The position numbers were made by a program, and so were the translations under genes. Positions 17,229-26,934 of a stretch of 64,000 nt of DNA are shown piece by piece (within the stretch, counting starts at the first letter, position 1; each line of letters opens with the position of its first letter). Origin of the DNA: Cyclobacteriaceae bacterium (lineage in GTDB: Bacteria; Bacteroidota; Bacteroidia; Cytophagales; Cyclobacteriaceae); NCBI GenBank assembly GCA_020832305.1, contig JAFIEV010000046.1, positions 186,001 through 250,000 of the forward strand, given 5' to 3'. The notes beneath the pieces were generated by a model. That model was not told where the DNA came from. It searched no databases and saw nothing but the letters and a program-made list of their open reading frames with translations.

Positions 17229-20200
17229 ATGAAAAAAAAACCATTACACTACTTAGCAATGATCACAAGATTTTCATTGTATGGATTAATTGTCCAATGC
17301 ATTTTTCTCAGTACGATGCTGGCAAGCCCGGGTATTGCCCAGATTCAGAGTATTAAAGAGGTAAAGATAGACCTAAAAATACAAGATAAAAGCCTGGAAA
17401 CAGTTCTGAAAATGATTGAGAGTAAGACAGATTTTAAATTTGTTTACTCTGCTGCAGACCTTGATTTAAATAAAAGAATATCAATCAATTCCAGAAAATC
17501 CAGTGTTTCAGATGTTCTACTTGAAATTTCGCGGCAAGCTAATCTTAAATTCAGGCAGGTCAACGAAAACATCAGTGTTCAGGTACTGGATGATGCACTA
17601 AATACACCTGTAATTGAGACAATTATTGAAATGGAACAGTCACAGACCATTACAGGCAGGGTGACGACTTCCGATGATCCGGGAGGTTTACCGGGTGTAA
17701 ACGTTATTTTAAAAGGGACGGCACAGGGTACGGTAACAGATATCAATGGCAATTATAGTATTGAAGTACCGGGTCCCCAGGCCGTACTGGTCTTTAGTTC
17801 GGTAGGATATCTTACTGAAGAAGAAGTGGTTGGTGGAAGATCTGTTATCAATATGGTGCTTGCTGCTGATATTACTTCTCTGGAAGAAATAGTGGTGGTA
17901 GGTTATGGCGTACAGTCAAGAAAGAATCTTACCAGTGCCGTTAGCAGTATAGGTCCTGAAGAGCTCAACCGGGGTGCCATTAGCGATGTCGGGCAGTTAT
18001 TGCAGGGTAAAGTGCCTGGTCTAAATATTACAAGAAGTGGTGACCCTAACCGGAATGCCGCGATCATTTTAAGAGGTGCATCCACCTTGCGCGCAGGAGC
18101 CCAATCTCCTCTTTTTGTAATTGATGGCGTTATTGGAGGTGATATTTCTCTTATTGCCCCTGACGATATTGTTTCTATTGACGTATTAAAAGATGCAGCA
18201 GCTACGGCAATTTATGGAAACAGAGCAGCCAATGGCGTAATCATGGTCAGTACCCGAAGGGCAGAGAAAGGCCAAATGCAAATGACTTACAGTGGTTATG
18301 TGGGTGTAGACCGGGTTTCAAATCAGCTGGAGATGATGGATGCCAATCAGCTAAGAAATTTTTTGCAAAGAAATAATCAAAACCTGGCACCACAAGACGA
18401 TCTTGGCGCCAACACCAATTGGCAAAATGAGGTACAAAGAGCTTCTGCGATTTCTCAAAACCACAATATTTCTCTTGGAGGAGGTACCGATAAAACCCTT
18501 TACAGCGCCAGTTTGAATTATTTTGATCAGGAAGGCGTCATTAAGGGGAGTAGTCTGAAGAGAATCATTGCCCGCTTATCTGTAGAACAATATGCACTCA
18601 GAGATAAGTTAAAAGTGGGTTTTAATGTTTCCAACTCATTTAATGATGCACAATTGGTGCCGTATAGAAATACAGTGCTGTCGCAGATGATTACCTACCT
18701 GCCTACCGTTCCGGTTAGACGTGATGATGGTTCATTCTATGATAATTTTGAAAGAAGCGGATATTTCAACCCTGTATCCATGATCGAAAACGGCGAAGAA
18801 AGGTCGAAATACAATATTTTTCTCGGAACAGCTTTCGCTCAGCTTCAGCTGCCTTTTGGTTTGACCTACGATGTGAATTTTTCATACCAGAGTCAACAAA
18901 CCAATTATGGTTCATTTTACAATAGTTATTATACCGAGTGGTATAACAATGTGCGGAATACCCCCGACCCTCCGGCAAGTCCGATGTTTGTAACATTAAC
19001 AGGGGTCAATGGCCAGGCTATGCGATCTTCTTTCCAAAATACCAACACAATTTTGGAGACGTTTCTTACGTGGAATAAAGATTTTGGTGATCATAATATC
19101 AATGCTGTTGTGGGGTATTCATGGCAGGAAAACATTTTAGGTGATGGTTTTCAGGCTACCAGTACCAATTTTCCGGTCGATGATGTTTCTTTCCGAAACC
19201 TTGGCCTTGGCAATCCCTATGCAGTACCTGCATTCAGGGTTGATTTTGGAGGAGACCCTTATCAACAAATTCGATTGATATCTGATTTTGCAAGGGTAAA
19301 TTACAACTACAACAATCGATATCTCATTCAGGCTTCTATACGTCGTGATGGTTCATCAGCTTTTGGAGTCAATAACCGATGGGGATATTTTCCATCGGTG
19401 GGTGCTGCCTGGAGAATCTCTCAGGAGGCATTTATGCAAAATAACAGCGTTATCAATGAACTTAAGTTGAGAGCAAGCTATGGGGTTACAGGTAATTCAT
19501 TTGGATTCAGCCCTTATACTACCCGTTTGATTTATGGCACCCGTGGGTTATTTTACTTCCAGGGCACACAAACCAACGCTATTGGGGTAGTGCAAAACGA
19601 AAATCCTGACTTAAGATGGGAAAAAACGGCCACCTCTAACCTGGGACTTGACTTTGCCATACTAAACAACAGATTATCCGGTACCTTGGAAGTGTATAAC
19701 AAAAGAACCACCGACCTGATCTGGACATATAATGTAAGTACCAATATTTATCCTCACCCAAACCTCACTACCAATGTTGGTGAAATGACAAACAAAGGGG
19801 TAGAACTTTTGCTTAATTTTGCTGCGGCAACGAAAGGTGAATTTAAATGGAACACCAGCCTTAACCTCGCTCATAACAGAAACACACTGGTTAGCCTTAC
19901 CAATGCAAACTTTCCGGCAGATTCAATACTTTTATTTAGCCCTGATGGCGCGGGTCAGTCGGGAGAAACTGTGGGGGTAATCATGCAGGGGCAGCCATTG
20001 GGTAGCTTTTTTACCTATCGTTTTGCAGGCCTGAATGATGATGGTGTATCACAATTTTATGACCATAATGGTGAGTTAACCATCAACCCACAGCAGCGAC
20101 GCGATTACCAGATCGTTGGCAACGCGCAACCCGATATTTTAATTGGTTGGAGCAACAATTTCAGTTATAAAAACTGGGATCTCAATGTCTTCTTCAGATC

Positions 20201-20579
20201 AGTACTTGGCAATGAGATTATGAATGTAACCATGGCAGATTTACATAGACCCAATACGGCAAGACTTGATAATATTCCAGTATCTGTTGGGAATGAGCCT
20301 GTAAGTGACTTTAACTCATACCGTTACTCATCTCGATTTGTTGAAAGTGGCTCGTTTGTACGTCTTGATAATGCCACGTTGGGTTATACTTTCAGAAATC
20401 CTGGTCAGGATATCAGGATGCTCAGGGTTTATCTTTCCGGTAATAACCTGTTCTTGCTCACCAACTACACGGGTATAGATCCTGAAATTGATCAGGGAGG
20501 ACTTGCTCCGGGTATTGATGCCAGAAACTTCTACCCAAAAACAAGAACATTGTTGATTGGCGTAAATGTAACTTTTTAA
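17229..20579 (+). CDS. SusC/RagA-type TonB-dependent transporter with STN domain
   Basis: Outer-membrane transporter, 1116 residues. Order: signal peptide (about 1-38), STN domain (about 48-115: LKIQDKSLETVLKMIESKTD, FKFVYSAADL), carboxypeptidase-regulatory-like domain (about 137-215: ITGRVTTSDDPGGLPGVNVI), plug (about 220-350: LEEIVVVGYGVQSRKNLTSA, PLFVIDGVIGG, AANGVIMVSTRRA) and barrel to the terminal NVTF. The STN domain and the upstream fecR/sigma pair indicate trans-envelope autoregulation. With the SusD and two GH43-type enzymes downstream it most likely imports an arabinose- or xylose-containing oligosaccharide; that substrate is inferred from the enzymes only. Confidence 0.94.
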   Translation: MKKKPLHYLAMITRFSLYGLIVQCIFLSTMLASPGIAQIQSIKEVKIDLKIQDKSLETVLKMIESKTDFKFVYSAADLDLNKRISINSRKSSVSDVLLEISRQANLKFRQVNENISVQVLDDALNTPVIETIIEMEQSQTITGRVTTSDDPGGLPGVNVILKGTAQGTVTDINGNYSIEVPGPQAVLVFSSVGYLTEEEVVGGRSVINMVLAADITSLEEIVVVGYGVQSRKNLTSAVSSIGPEELNRGAISDVGQLLQGKVPGLNITRSGDPNRNAAIILRGASTLRAGAQSPLFVIDGVIGGDISLIAPDDIVSIDVLKDAAATAIYGNRAANGVIMVSTRRAEKGQMQMTYSGYVGVDRVSNQLEMMDANQLRNFLQRNNQNLAPQDDLGANTNWQNEVQRASAISQNHNISLGGGTDKTLYSASLNYFDQEGVIKGSSLKRIIARLSVEQYALRDKLKVGFNVSNSFNDAQLVPYRNTVLSQMITYLPTVPVRRDDGSFYDNFERSGYFNPVSMIENGEERSKYNIFLGTAFAQLQLPFGLTYDVNFSYQSQQTNYGSFYNSYYTEWYNNVRNTPDPPASPMFVTLTGVNGQAMRSSFQNTNTILETFLTWNKDFGDHNINAVVGYSWQENILGDGFQATSTNFPVDDVSFRNLGLGNPYAVPAFRVDFGGDPYQQIRLISDFARVNYNYNNRYLIQASIRRDGSSAFGVNNRWGYFPSVGAAWRISQEAFMQNNSVINELKLRASYGVTGNSFGFSPYTTRLIYGTRGLFYFQGTQTNAIGVVQNENPDLRWEKTATSNLGLDFAILNNRLSGTLEVYNKRTTDLIWTYNVSTNIYPHPNLTTNVGEMTNKGVELLLNFAAATKGEFKWNTSLNLAHNRNTLVSLTNANFPADSILLFSPDGAGQSGETVGVIMQGQPLGSFFTYRFAGLNDDGVSQFYDHNGELTINPQQRRDYQIVGNAQPDILIGWSNNFSYKNWDLNVFFRSVLGNEIMNVTMADLHRPNTARLDNIPVSVGNEPVSDFNSYRYSSRFVESGSFVRLDNATLGYTFRNPGQDIRMLRVYLSGNNLFLLTNYTGIDPEIDQGGLAPGIDARNFYPKTRTLLIGVNVTF

Positions 20580-20621
20580 GTTCTGCCGAAATTAAATTTT
20601 AGCATTTAAACGAGTAAAGAA

Positions 20622-22211
20622 ATGAAACGATTTAAAAATATAATGTTGATTACTATAGTAGGCGTTTGGATGACAGCCTGTTATGACCTGGATGTGCCCA
20701 TAACCACACAACTCACACCTGATATTTTTCCTCAGACCCCGGAACAGTTTATCGCAGCTGCCGGACCGACCTACAATCAGTTCAGGCAAGACTATTGTGT
20801 GGCTTATTGGTTTCTGCAAGCATTGAGTACAGATGAGGCTATAATGCCTGCAAGGGGAGGTAACTGGTTTGACGGTGGCCGTTACATGCAGCATCACCTG
20901 CATTCATGGTTGCCGGATAATGGACATATAGAAGCAGTATGGAACTATCTTAGCAGTACAATCAGCAATGCCAATCAGAACATGTTTATCATTGAGGCAG
21001 GGCCTGAACTGGAAGGTAAAGCAACGGCTCTTGCTGAATTGAGAATGATGCGGGCTATTGCAACCTTTTTAATGATGGATGTATGGGGAAATGTGCCAAT
21101 ACCCACAAGATTCGGTGATGTGAGTCCGATATCAAACCGTCCAAGAACCGAAGTCTTTAATTATATCGAAGAGGAAGTAAAGGCTTGTATACCTGATCTC
21201 AATCCTGCTTCAGGAATTGAAACCTATGGCCGACCCAATTTATATACGGCCTATGCCTTGCTCGCGAAAATGTACATCAATGCTCAGGTGTATACCGGTA
21301 CTGCGCGTTGGAATGATGCTATTGCTGCCTGTGATCAAGTTATACAATCCGGAAAATACAACCTCGAACCAGATTTCAGAGCCATGTTTTTTATCAATAA
21401 TGGTCCGCAAATTTCCGAATTTATTTTTGCCATCCCCTATGATGCCTCAGCGCCTAATGGATTTCAGTTTTTCTGCAGGTACTGGCTGCCCAGATCAACC
21501 CGTGCAAAGTATAGCATCCCTTTTAACCCCAGTGCTCCCATGAGTACCATCCCTGAATTTTATTATAAGTATTTCGGTGATGACAGAGACGTGCGTGACA
21601 GAATGTGGTTAAAAGGGGAACAATTTTTCTTTAATGGTGATCCTATAATCGTAAATACGACCAACAGAGGGTTCGATGAAACATACTCAGGCCCTAATCC
21701 TACAGCGCCCCTTGCGTACCATGTAAATTTGACGCCTGAAATAGAGTTTAGAAATATACCTGCCTTTGATCTGGGTAATGATGAAAAAGCCTGGAACATG
21801 GGGTATCGTAGTATAAAATTTTATCCTGACAGCACCTCTTCTAACCGAAATGCAAACAATGATGTGCCTGTTTTCAGATATGCCGATATTCTATTGCTTA
21901 AGGCAGAAGCAATCCTCCGTGGTGGTACAGCGACACTTGGCCATACGCCTCTATCTCTTGTGAATTCATTGCGCTCCATCAGAACCACAGAGCCTGCCTG
22001 GACCAGCGTCGACCTCGAAGATTTGTTTGCCGAAAGAAGCCGCGAATTTGTCAATGAAAACTGGAGAAGAAATGATATGATCCGTTTTGGGAAATTTGAA
22101 GACCAATGGGGTATAAAAACAGATACCGACCCCAACAAGCGCTTATTCCCAATCCCTACCAGGGTACTCCAGATAAACCCGGGCATGACCCAGAACCCTG
22201 GATATAATTAA
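20622..22211 (+). CDS. SusD/RagB-family outer-membrane lipoprotein
   Basis: A 529-residue SusD homologue with lipoprotein Cys20 (VWMTAC). N-terminal SusD-like segment contains FIAAAGPTYNQFRQ and the helical scaffold LRMMRAIATFLMMDVWGNVP; the C-terminal RagB/SusD domain contains RYADILLLKAEAILRG, LEDLFAERSREFVNENWRRNDMIRFGKF and the terminal PNKRLFPIPTRVLQINPGMTQNPGY motif typical of the family. It follows susC by 42 nt and is followed by a strong terminator, so the two GH43 genes downstream may have separate promoters or depend on read-through. Confidence 0.94.
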   Translation: MKRFKNIMLITIVGVWMTACYDLDVPITTQLTPDIFPQTPEQFIAAAGPTYNQFRQDYCVAYWFLQALSTDEAIMPARGGNWFDGGRYMQHHLHSWLPDNGHIEAVWNYLSSTISNANQNMFIIEAGPELEGKATALAELRMMRAIATFLMMDVWGNVPIPTRFGDVSPISNRPRTEVFNYIEEEVKACIPDLNPASGIETYGRPNLYTAYALLAKMYINAQVYTGTARWNDAIAACDQVIQSGKYNLEPDFRAMFFINNGPQISEFIFAIPYDASAPNGFQFFCRYWLPRSTRAKYSIPFNPSAPMSTIPEFYYKYFGDDRDVRDRMWLKGEQFFFNGDPIIVNTTNRGFDETYSGPNPTAPLAYHVNLTPEIEFRNIPAFDLGNDEKAWNMGYRSIKFYPDSTSSNRNANNDVPVFRYADILLLKAEAILRGGTATLGHTPLSLVNSLRSIRTTEPAWTSVDLEDLFAERSREFVNENWRRNDMIRFGKFEDQWGIKTDTDPNKRLFPIPTRVLQINPGMTQNPGYN

Positions 22212-22226
22212 TAAATTATTCCTCTG

Positions 22227-22263
22227 AAAAAGTCCTCTTTCCAAAAGCGAAAGAGGACTTTTT
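22227..22263 (+). terminator. Strong intrinsic terminator after susD
   Basis: Perfect 15-bp stem: AAAAAGTCCTCTTTC (22227-22241), 7-nt loop, GAAAGAGGACTTTTT (22249-22263), followed by ATTTTAT. It separates the SusCD transcript from the GH43 genes. Confidence 0.88.
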
Positions 22264-22314
22264 ATTTTATCTTTAGGCAAATGTTGAAACCATTTTGTAA
22301 ACAGACCTTGTGAA

Positions 22315-23247
22315 ATGTACCGAATACTTTTTTACCTGATAACCCTGTCTTTATTTTCCAACTGCCAACAGGCAGATGAGCCAGAAATATATCTTTTCAG
22401 CTATTTCACCGGCAATGGTGAAGATGGCCTGCATCTTGCCATTAGTGAAGACGGCTATACCTGGAAAGCCCTCAAAGATGGAGATTCATTCCTCATCCCA
22501 ACCGCTGGTAAAGATAAACTCATGAGGGATCCTTGTATCATTCAGACGCCAGATGGCCGATTTCATATGGTCTGGACGGTAAGCTGGAATGAAAAAGGCA
22601 TAGGCTATGCCTGGTCTGATGACCTGATCCACTGGTCAGATCAAAAATATATTCCGGTGATGGAACATGAACCCAATGCCAGAAATTGCTGGGCACCGGA
22701 AGTCACTTATGACCCCGATGGCCGTCAGTACATGATATACTGGGCTACGACCATCGACGGGCTCTTTCCCGATACCTATGTGGAAAGCGACAGAGGATAC
22801 AACCACCGCATGTATTATGTCACCACAAGCGACTTTGAAAATTTTAGCAGTACCCACCTATTGTATGAACCTGGTTTCAACGTAATTGACGCCAATATTG
22901 TAAGGCATGAGGGGGAATATCTGATGTTTTTAAAAGATGAAACCCGCGAGCCGCCGGCCAAAAATCTGCACCTTGCCAGGTCTGCCAATATTACCGGTCC
23001 ATATTCAGCACCCGAAGTGCAGATTACCGGAGACTATTGGGCCGAAGGCCCTTCCGCATTAATGGTGGATGGTAAATGGATGGTGTATTTTGATAAGTAT
23101 ACCCAGAAAAAAATGGGAGCGGTAATCTCAGAAGACTTAATTCATTGGACAGATGTTTCAGATCAGGTATCTTTTCCGGAAGGCACCCGGCATGGAACTG
23201 CATTCAAGGTAAAAAGTAATATAGGCAAGGCACTGCTGGCATTGTGA
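22315..23247 (+). CDS. GH43-family glycoside hydrolase, lipoprotein
   Basis: A 310-residue five-bladed beta-propeller hydrolase of the GH43 type, probably cutting alpha-L-arabinofuranosyl or beta-xylosyl linkages. The predicted catalytic triad is visible: base Asp72 (LMRDPCII), pKa-modulating Asp192 (NVIDANIV) and acid Glu244 (YWAEGPSAL). Lipoprotein Cys17 (LFSNC) is followed by QQADEPE, which fits the Bacteroidota lipoprotein surface-export signal Q-A-(D/E)2, so the enzyme is likely on the cell surface. It lies after a terminator downstream of susD in the same orientation. Subfamily and exact linkage cannot be given from sequence alone. Confidence 0.85.
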   Translation: MYRILFYLITLSLFSNCQQADEPEIYLFSYFTGNGEDGLHLAISEDGYTWKALKDGDSFLIPTAGKDKLMRDPCIIQTPDGRFHMVWTVSWNEKGIGYAWSDDLIHWSDQKYIPVMEHEPNARNCWAPEVTYDPDGRQYMIYWATTIDGLFPDTYVESDRGYNHRMYYVTTSDFENFSSTHLLYEPGFNVIDANIVRHEGEYLMFLKDETREPPAKNLHLARSANITGPYSAPEVQITGDYWAEGPSALMVDGKWMVYFDKYTQKKMGAVISEDLIHWTDVSDQVSFPEGTRHGTAFKVKSNIGKALLAL

Positions 23248-23700
23248 AGATTCTGCGTAGTTATTATGATTCATTTGATTTCGAAGAGTTTATAACAAGG
23301 GGGGAGATATACGATTATTTCAGTTAAAAAAAGTGACTATAGCCCTTGTTTATTAACTAGGGTGTATAATAATTATTATTGCTGTATTGAATGTGGTGTA
23401 ATTGCAAGTCCTCGTTTCAAACTGAGTTGAAGCCAAAATCCCGCTAAGCTTAGCGTTCAGAACAATGCGGCATATATGACACAAAATAACTTTTTGTGCT
23501 TACCTAAGGATTCCTGTGTCTATAACAGACAGTCAACATATAATATCGACCCTGAAAGGGGCCTTTCCTGTGGTTTTTCCTAAACGGTGGGGGAAATTAA
23601 TCTCATAAATCTTAATCGCAATCGAAGCTGAATTTCAAATATCATTGCCTGAAAGATATCTAATCCTCTATATTTACAGTGAATTGAAACACTTTTTACC
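23248..23700. other. 453-bp intergenic region with palindrome and hairpins
   Basis: No convincing gene. It contains a perfect 14-bp palindrome CGCTAAGCTTAGCG (23442-23455), a hairpin CACAAAA / TTTTGTG (23480-23498), and an inverted pair around CCCTGAAAGG...CCTTTCC near 23550. It may hold the promoter and operator of the second GH43 gene or be remnant sequence. Confidence 0.5.
23442..23455. promoter_or_regulatory. 14-bp perfect palindrome (possible operator)
   Basis: CGCTAAGCTTAGCG is self-complementary without a spacer and lies about 245 nt before the second GH43 start. Candidate dimer-binding site; no further support. Confidence 0.3.
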
Positions 23701-24783
23701 ATGTCAAGAATTGTACAAAATCAGCTGTTTTCTTCATTGTGCTTCCTGTCAATCATTTCCCTGGGCTTCCCGGCCTGTTCAGAGAAAAAGGAAGTGCTTG
23801 AATATTCAGGCAATCCCTTATTTTCAGGTTGGTATGCCGATCCCGAGGGAATAATTTTTGACAATAAATACTGGATTTATCCAACCTACTCAGAGCATTT
23901 TGGCAAGGAGGAATTACCTTCCCCACTGAGCGATTGGCAGCAGGAATTAAGAAAAAATACCATAAACGATGGCTATTTACTACAAACATTTTTTGATGCT
24001 TTCAGCTCTGAGGATCTGGTAACATGGGAAAGGCACACAAGGGTTTTGGATATAAAAGATATTGAATGGGCCGCCTATGCATTATGGGCACCCTCCATCA
24101 TTCGCAAAGAGGAGAAGTATTATTTGTTTTTTGGCGCCAACGATATTCAAAATGATGAGCAACCCGGAGGAATCGGTATAGCGGTTTCTGATCATCCCGC
24201 TGGTCCTTTTGCAGATTATCTGGGAAAGCCTTTAATCGACAAGTTTTATCATGGCGCTCAACCCATTGATCAATTTGTTTTTCAGGATGTAGATGGCAGC
24301 TATTATCTGATCTATGGTGGCTGGCGAAATTGCAACATCGGAAGGCTTCAGGATGACTTCAAAGGATTTATTCCTTTTGAGGATGGTTCTCTGTTTAAAT
24401 CCATTACCCCTGAGAAATATGTGGAAGGGCCCTTTATGTTTGTAAGGGATGGCAAATATTACTTTATGTGGTCAGAAGGCGGCTGGACAGGCCCCGATTA
24501 CAGTGTAGCGTATGCAATTGGAGATTCGCCATTCGGGCCTTTTGAAAGAATCGGAAAAGTATTGGAACAGGACCCTGAAATTGCTACCGGTGCCGGTCAT
24601 CATTCAGTCATCAACATTCCAGATACCGATGATTGGTATATCATATATCACAGGCGGCCATTAGATACCGACCACCGAAACCACCGGCATACTTGCATCG
24701 AATATATGAATTTTGATGAGGATGGTTTTATAAAACCGGTTCAATTAACGCATAAAGGAGTAAGGATCAGAAAATTGGAATAA
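23701..24783 (+). CDS. GH43-family glycoside hydrolase
   Basis: A 360-residue GH43-type enzyme with a lipoprotein-like signal (Cys26, GFPAC). The canonical triad can be placed: base Asp47 (WYADPEG), pKa-modulating Asp190 (PIDQFVF) and acid Glu242 (KYVEGPFMF); other family marks are LWAPSII, TGAGHHSV and IIYHRRP. It resembles exo-acting beta-xylosidase/alpha-arabinofuranosidase members more than the 22315 enzyme does, so the pair probably removes different residues from one polysaccharide. It is the last gene of the locus headed by the sigma factor at 15209; the next sigma gene starts 123 nt downstream. Confidence 0.88.
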   Translation: MSRIVQNQLFSSLCFLSIISLGFPACSEKKEVLEYSGNPLFSGWYADPEGIIFDNKYWIYPTYSEHFGKEELPSPLSDWQQELRKNTINDGYLLQTFFDAFSSEDLVTWERHTRVLDIKDIEWAAYALWAPSIIRKEEKYYLFFGANDIQNDEQPGGIGIAVSDHPAGPFADYLGKPLIDKFYHGAQPIDQFVFQDVDGSYYLIYGGWRNCNIGRLQDDFKGFIPFEDGSLFKSITPEKYVEGPFMFVRDGKYYFMWSEGGWTGPDYSVAYAIGDSPFGPFERIGKVLEQDPEIATGAGHHSVINIPDTDDWYIIYHRRPLDTDHRNHRHTCIEYMNFDEDGFIKPVQLTHKGVRIRKLE

Positions 24784-24906
24784 TAATCAGACTTACATTT
24801 ACAGGCCTGTTTATTTTGGTTCTTTTTGAAAAAAGGTAAAAATTCTTTCGATTATTTGCATATTTTTATATTTTTACCCTTTCACGATCTGTATTCCCTT
24901 TTATTT

Positions 24907-25587
24907 ATGAGTTTCAAGAAAGAACATTCTTCGGGTCACAATTCGGAAAATTATAAAATTAGCCGTTTGGTCGGGGGTGAAGCTTTTTATGAAAAATTTC
25001 AGGGCGTTTCTGAGGCTGATATCTGGAAACATTTTACAGAAGGTGATGAACCAGCTTTTACGTATATCTATACAAAGTATTTTGATGAGTTATTAAATTA
25101 TGGCATTCAATTTACTCAGGAAATTTCGCTGGTAGAGGATGCGATTCAGGATATGTTTATAGACCTGAGAAGAAAGAGAAAACAACTTAAACCCATAAAG
25201 GTGAGTCTGAAGGCTTTATTATTTAAGTCGTTGAAGAATCAAATTTTGATGTATTACAGAACAAAATCTTATATCAGGGAACAAAAATTTGAAAAGGATG
25301 AAGCCGCATTTGAGATTGAGCTGCCTTTTGAAAGTATCTGGATACATCAGACAGATGAACAAGAAGAGAGAATAAAGCTGGAAAGAGCCATTAAAAAACT
25401 GACCACAAGGCAAAGAGAGGTACTGTATTATCACTTTTATAAAAACCTTTCCTATATTGAAATTCAGGATATTATGAGATTGGAAAATGTAAAGTCCGTA
25501 CGCAATTTATTATACAGATCGTTAGCTGCCCTTAAAACGATACTTTTTAATCTTCCGATATTTTATGCTGTAGTAAAGCTTGGATAA
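24907..25587 (+). CDS. ECF-type RNA polymerase sigma factor
   Basis: A 226-residue ECF sigma factor from the ATG at 24907; an in-frame TTG at 24826 would add 27 hydrophobic residues that look like translated untranslated region, so it is not used. Region 2 is at about 40-105 (HFTEGDEPAFTYIYTKYFDELL, IQDMFIDLRRKR), region 4 at about 160-215 (IKKLTTRQREVLYYHFYKNLSYIEIQDIM). It heads the locus sigma-fecR-susC-susD-CRTAC1-like-nucleosidase and is its likely activator. Confidence 0.9.
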   Translation: MSFKKEHSSGHNSENYKISRLVGGEAFYEKFQGVSEADIWKHFTEGDEPAFTYIYTKYFDELLNYGIQFTQEISLVEDAIQDMFIDLRRKRKQLKPIKVSLKALLFKSLKNQILMYYRTKSYIREQKFEKDEAAFEIELPFESIWIHQTDEQEERIKLERAIKKLTTRQREVLYYHFYKNLSYIEIQDIMRLENVKSVRNLLYRSLAALKTILFNLPIFYAVVKLG

Positions 25588-25743
25588 TCATTGCCGATAT
25601 TTCATTAATTTCAGTCTTCACATGAAAAAATAGCATTAATTAGCAATGAAAATTTAAAATAATGCATATTTTTAAAATTTGCCACTTTTTTTTGGTGTCA
25701 GTTGGTATGCTTTTTTCATCATATAGGTATAAGATACAATGCT

Positions 25744-26784
25744 GTGAAAAAGAAAAAATTTACCATAGAAGATTTTCTGGGAGATAAGAACTTTGTGGAA
25801 TGGGTAAAAAATCCTTCGAAAGAACATGATTTTTTTTGGATGAAATGGATGGAAAATCATCCTGAACACAGACCAACACTGCTTAAAGCCAGACATATTC
25901 TCTCTAATATTAAATATCGTGAATTGCATCATTCCGAAGAGCGATTTAATAGAGTATTTGATAAAATATTAATGGATACAAGAAGTGCAAGGTACCCATA
26001 CCAGGAGCTTTATAAAAAAGATGATCGTATGGTATGGTTCAGGGTTGCTGCGGCCATTTCATTTTTAGCTATTTTCAGTTTTTTTCTTTTAAGTGGATAT
26101 CATGAAAAGCCTGAAAGCGAAGAAACATCTCAAATTACATTTTTTGAATTCAACAATCCAAGAGGTAAAAGAAGTAGTTTCAGATTACCTGATAGCACCT
26201 ACGTTGTTTTAAATGCAGAGAGCTCACTGATTATTCCATCTGATTTTCTTGAAAACCGTAAAGTAGAGCTATTTGGTGAAGCTTATTTTGAAGTTGAGAA
26301 ACGTTTTGGCAGCAATTTTACTGTTGTTAGCGGCGAGTTAAATACCCTGGTTCTGGGAACCAAATTCAATATTCAATCTTACCCTGAGGATTCCCTGATA
26401 TCTATTGCATTGGTAGAGGGTCTGGTGGATGTTAAAAATGGGAGTGACACTTCAAAGAGTAAAATAAGTTTGGAGCCCAATCAAAAATTGAGGTACAAAA
26501 GAAAAACGAGAGAATATAGAAAATCAGACTTTAAAGCCAGTGATGAAATTGCATGGAAAGATGGTATGCTGGTTTTTAATCACAGTGGTTTAGACGAGGT
26601 CAAATCAAAAATTGAGCGATGGTATGATGTGCAGGTAAAGATTATTGGGAGACCTGAAGAGAACTGGCAACTCACCGGTTGCTTTGATAATCAGAATATT
26701 ATAAATCTGGCTGAAAGTATATCTTTTGCAAAGGGGATAAAATGCCAGTTAAAAGATAATGAATTGATTTTAAAATTTAATTAA
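25744..26784 (+). CDS. FecR-family anti-sigma factor
   Basis: A 346-residue FecR protein. The GTG at 25744 (VKKKKFTIEDFLGDKNF) is chosen as start because family members begin just before the TxEDF motif; the upstream TTG adds an unrelated stretch. One membrane segment at about 103-122 (VAAAISFLAIFSFFLLSGY); periplasmic FecR domain about 130-235 (RLPDSTYVVLNAESSLIIP, GEAYFEVEK, LVLGTKFNIQSY); C-terminal DUF4974-type domain (IERWYDVQVKI, LTGCFDNQNIINLAES). It lies 156 nt after the sigma gene and 150 nt before susC. Confidence 0.9.
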   Translation: MKKKKFTIEDFLGDKNFVEWVKNPSKEHDFFWMKWMENHPEHRPTLLKARHILSNIKYRELHHSEERFNRVFDKILMDTRSARYPYQELYKKDDRMVWFRVAAAISFLAIFSFFLLSGYHEKPESEETSQITFFEFNNPRGKRSSFRLPDSTYVVLNAESSLIIPSDFLENRKVELFGEAYFEVEKRFGSNFTVVSGELNTLVLGTKFNIQSYPEDSLISIALVEGLVDVKNGSDTSKSKISLEPNQKLRYKRKTREYRKSDFKASDEIAWKDGMLVFNHSGLDEVKSKIERWYDVQVKIIGRPEENWQLTGCFDNQNIINLAESISFAKGIKCQLKDNELILKFN

Positions 26785-26796
26785 ACTGAATTGCCT

Positions 26797-26805
26797 ATGA
26801 ATTAA
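26797..26805 (+). other. Possible 2-codon start-stop element after fecR
   Basis: GCCTATGAATTAA, 12 nt after the fecR stop, encodes ATG AAT TAA. The GCCTATGAA core is identical to the site at 17080-17088 in locus 2. Start-stop elements can stall or recruit ribosomes, but this one may be coincidental. Confidence 0.3.
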
Positions 26806-26828
26806 AGGGACAACAAAAATTTCCAAAA

Positions 26829-26888
26829 ATACCGGGGTGGTCCAGACCCCGGTATAAAGTTTAAAGAGCAAACCATCTGCTTTGCTCT
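26829..26888 (+). promoter_or_regulatory. Tandem hairpins between fecR and susC (locus 3)
   Basis: Hairpin 1: ATACCGGGGT (26829-26838), 7-nt loop, ACCCCGGTAT (26846-26855), a perfect 10-bp GC-rich stem. Hairpin 2: AGAGCAAA (26865-26872) pairs with TTTGCTCT (26881-26888). No U-tract follows directly. Same position and tandem layout as at 17116-17194. Confidence 0.65.
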
Positions 26889-26934
26889 AAAGTGTTTTAA
26901 CAATGTTTGATATACCATTAAAACAATCAAAGTT

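Noticed and set aside
23401-23470. Possible tRNA-like stretch in the GH43 intergenic gap
   Set aside because: A short GCAAGTCC / palindrome mix does not form an acceptor stem, anticodon arm or T-loop.
24826-24906. N-terminal hydrophobic extension of the third sigma factor
   Set aside because: Starts at TTG, has no counterpart in the family, and a good ATG follows at 24907.
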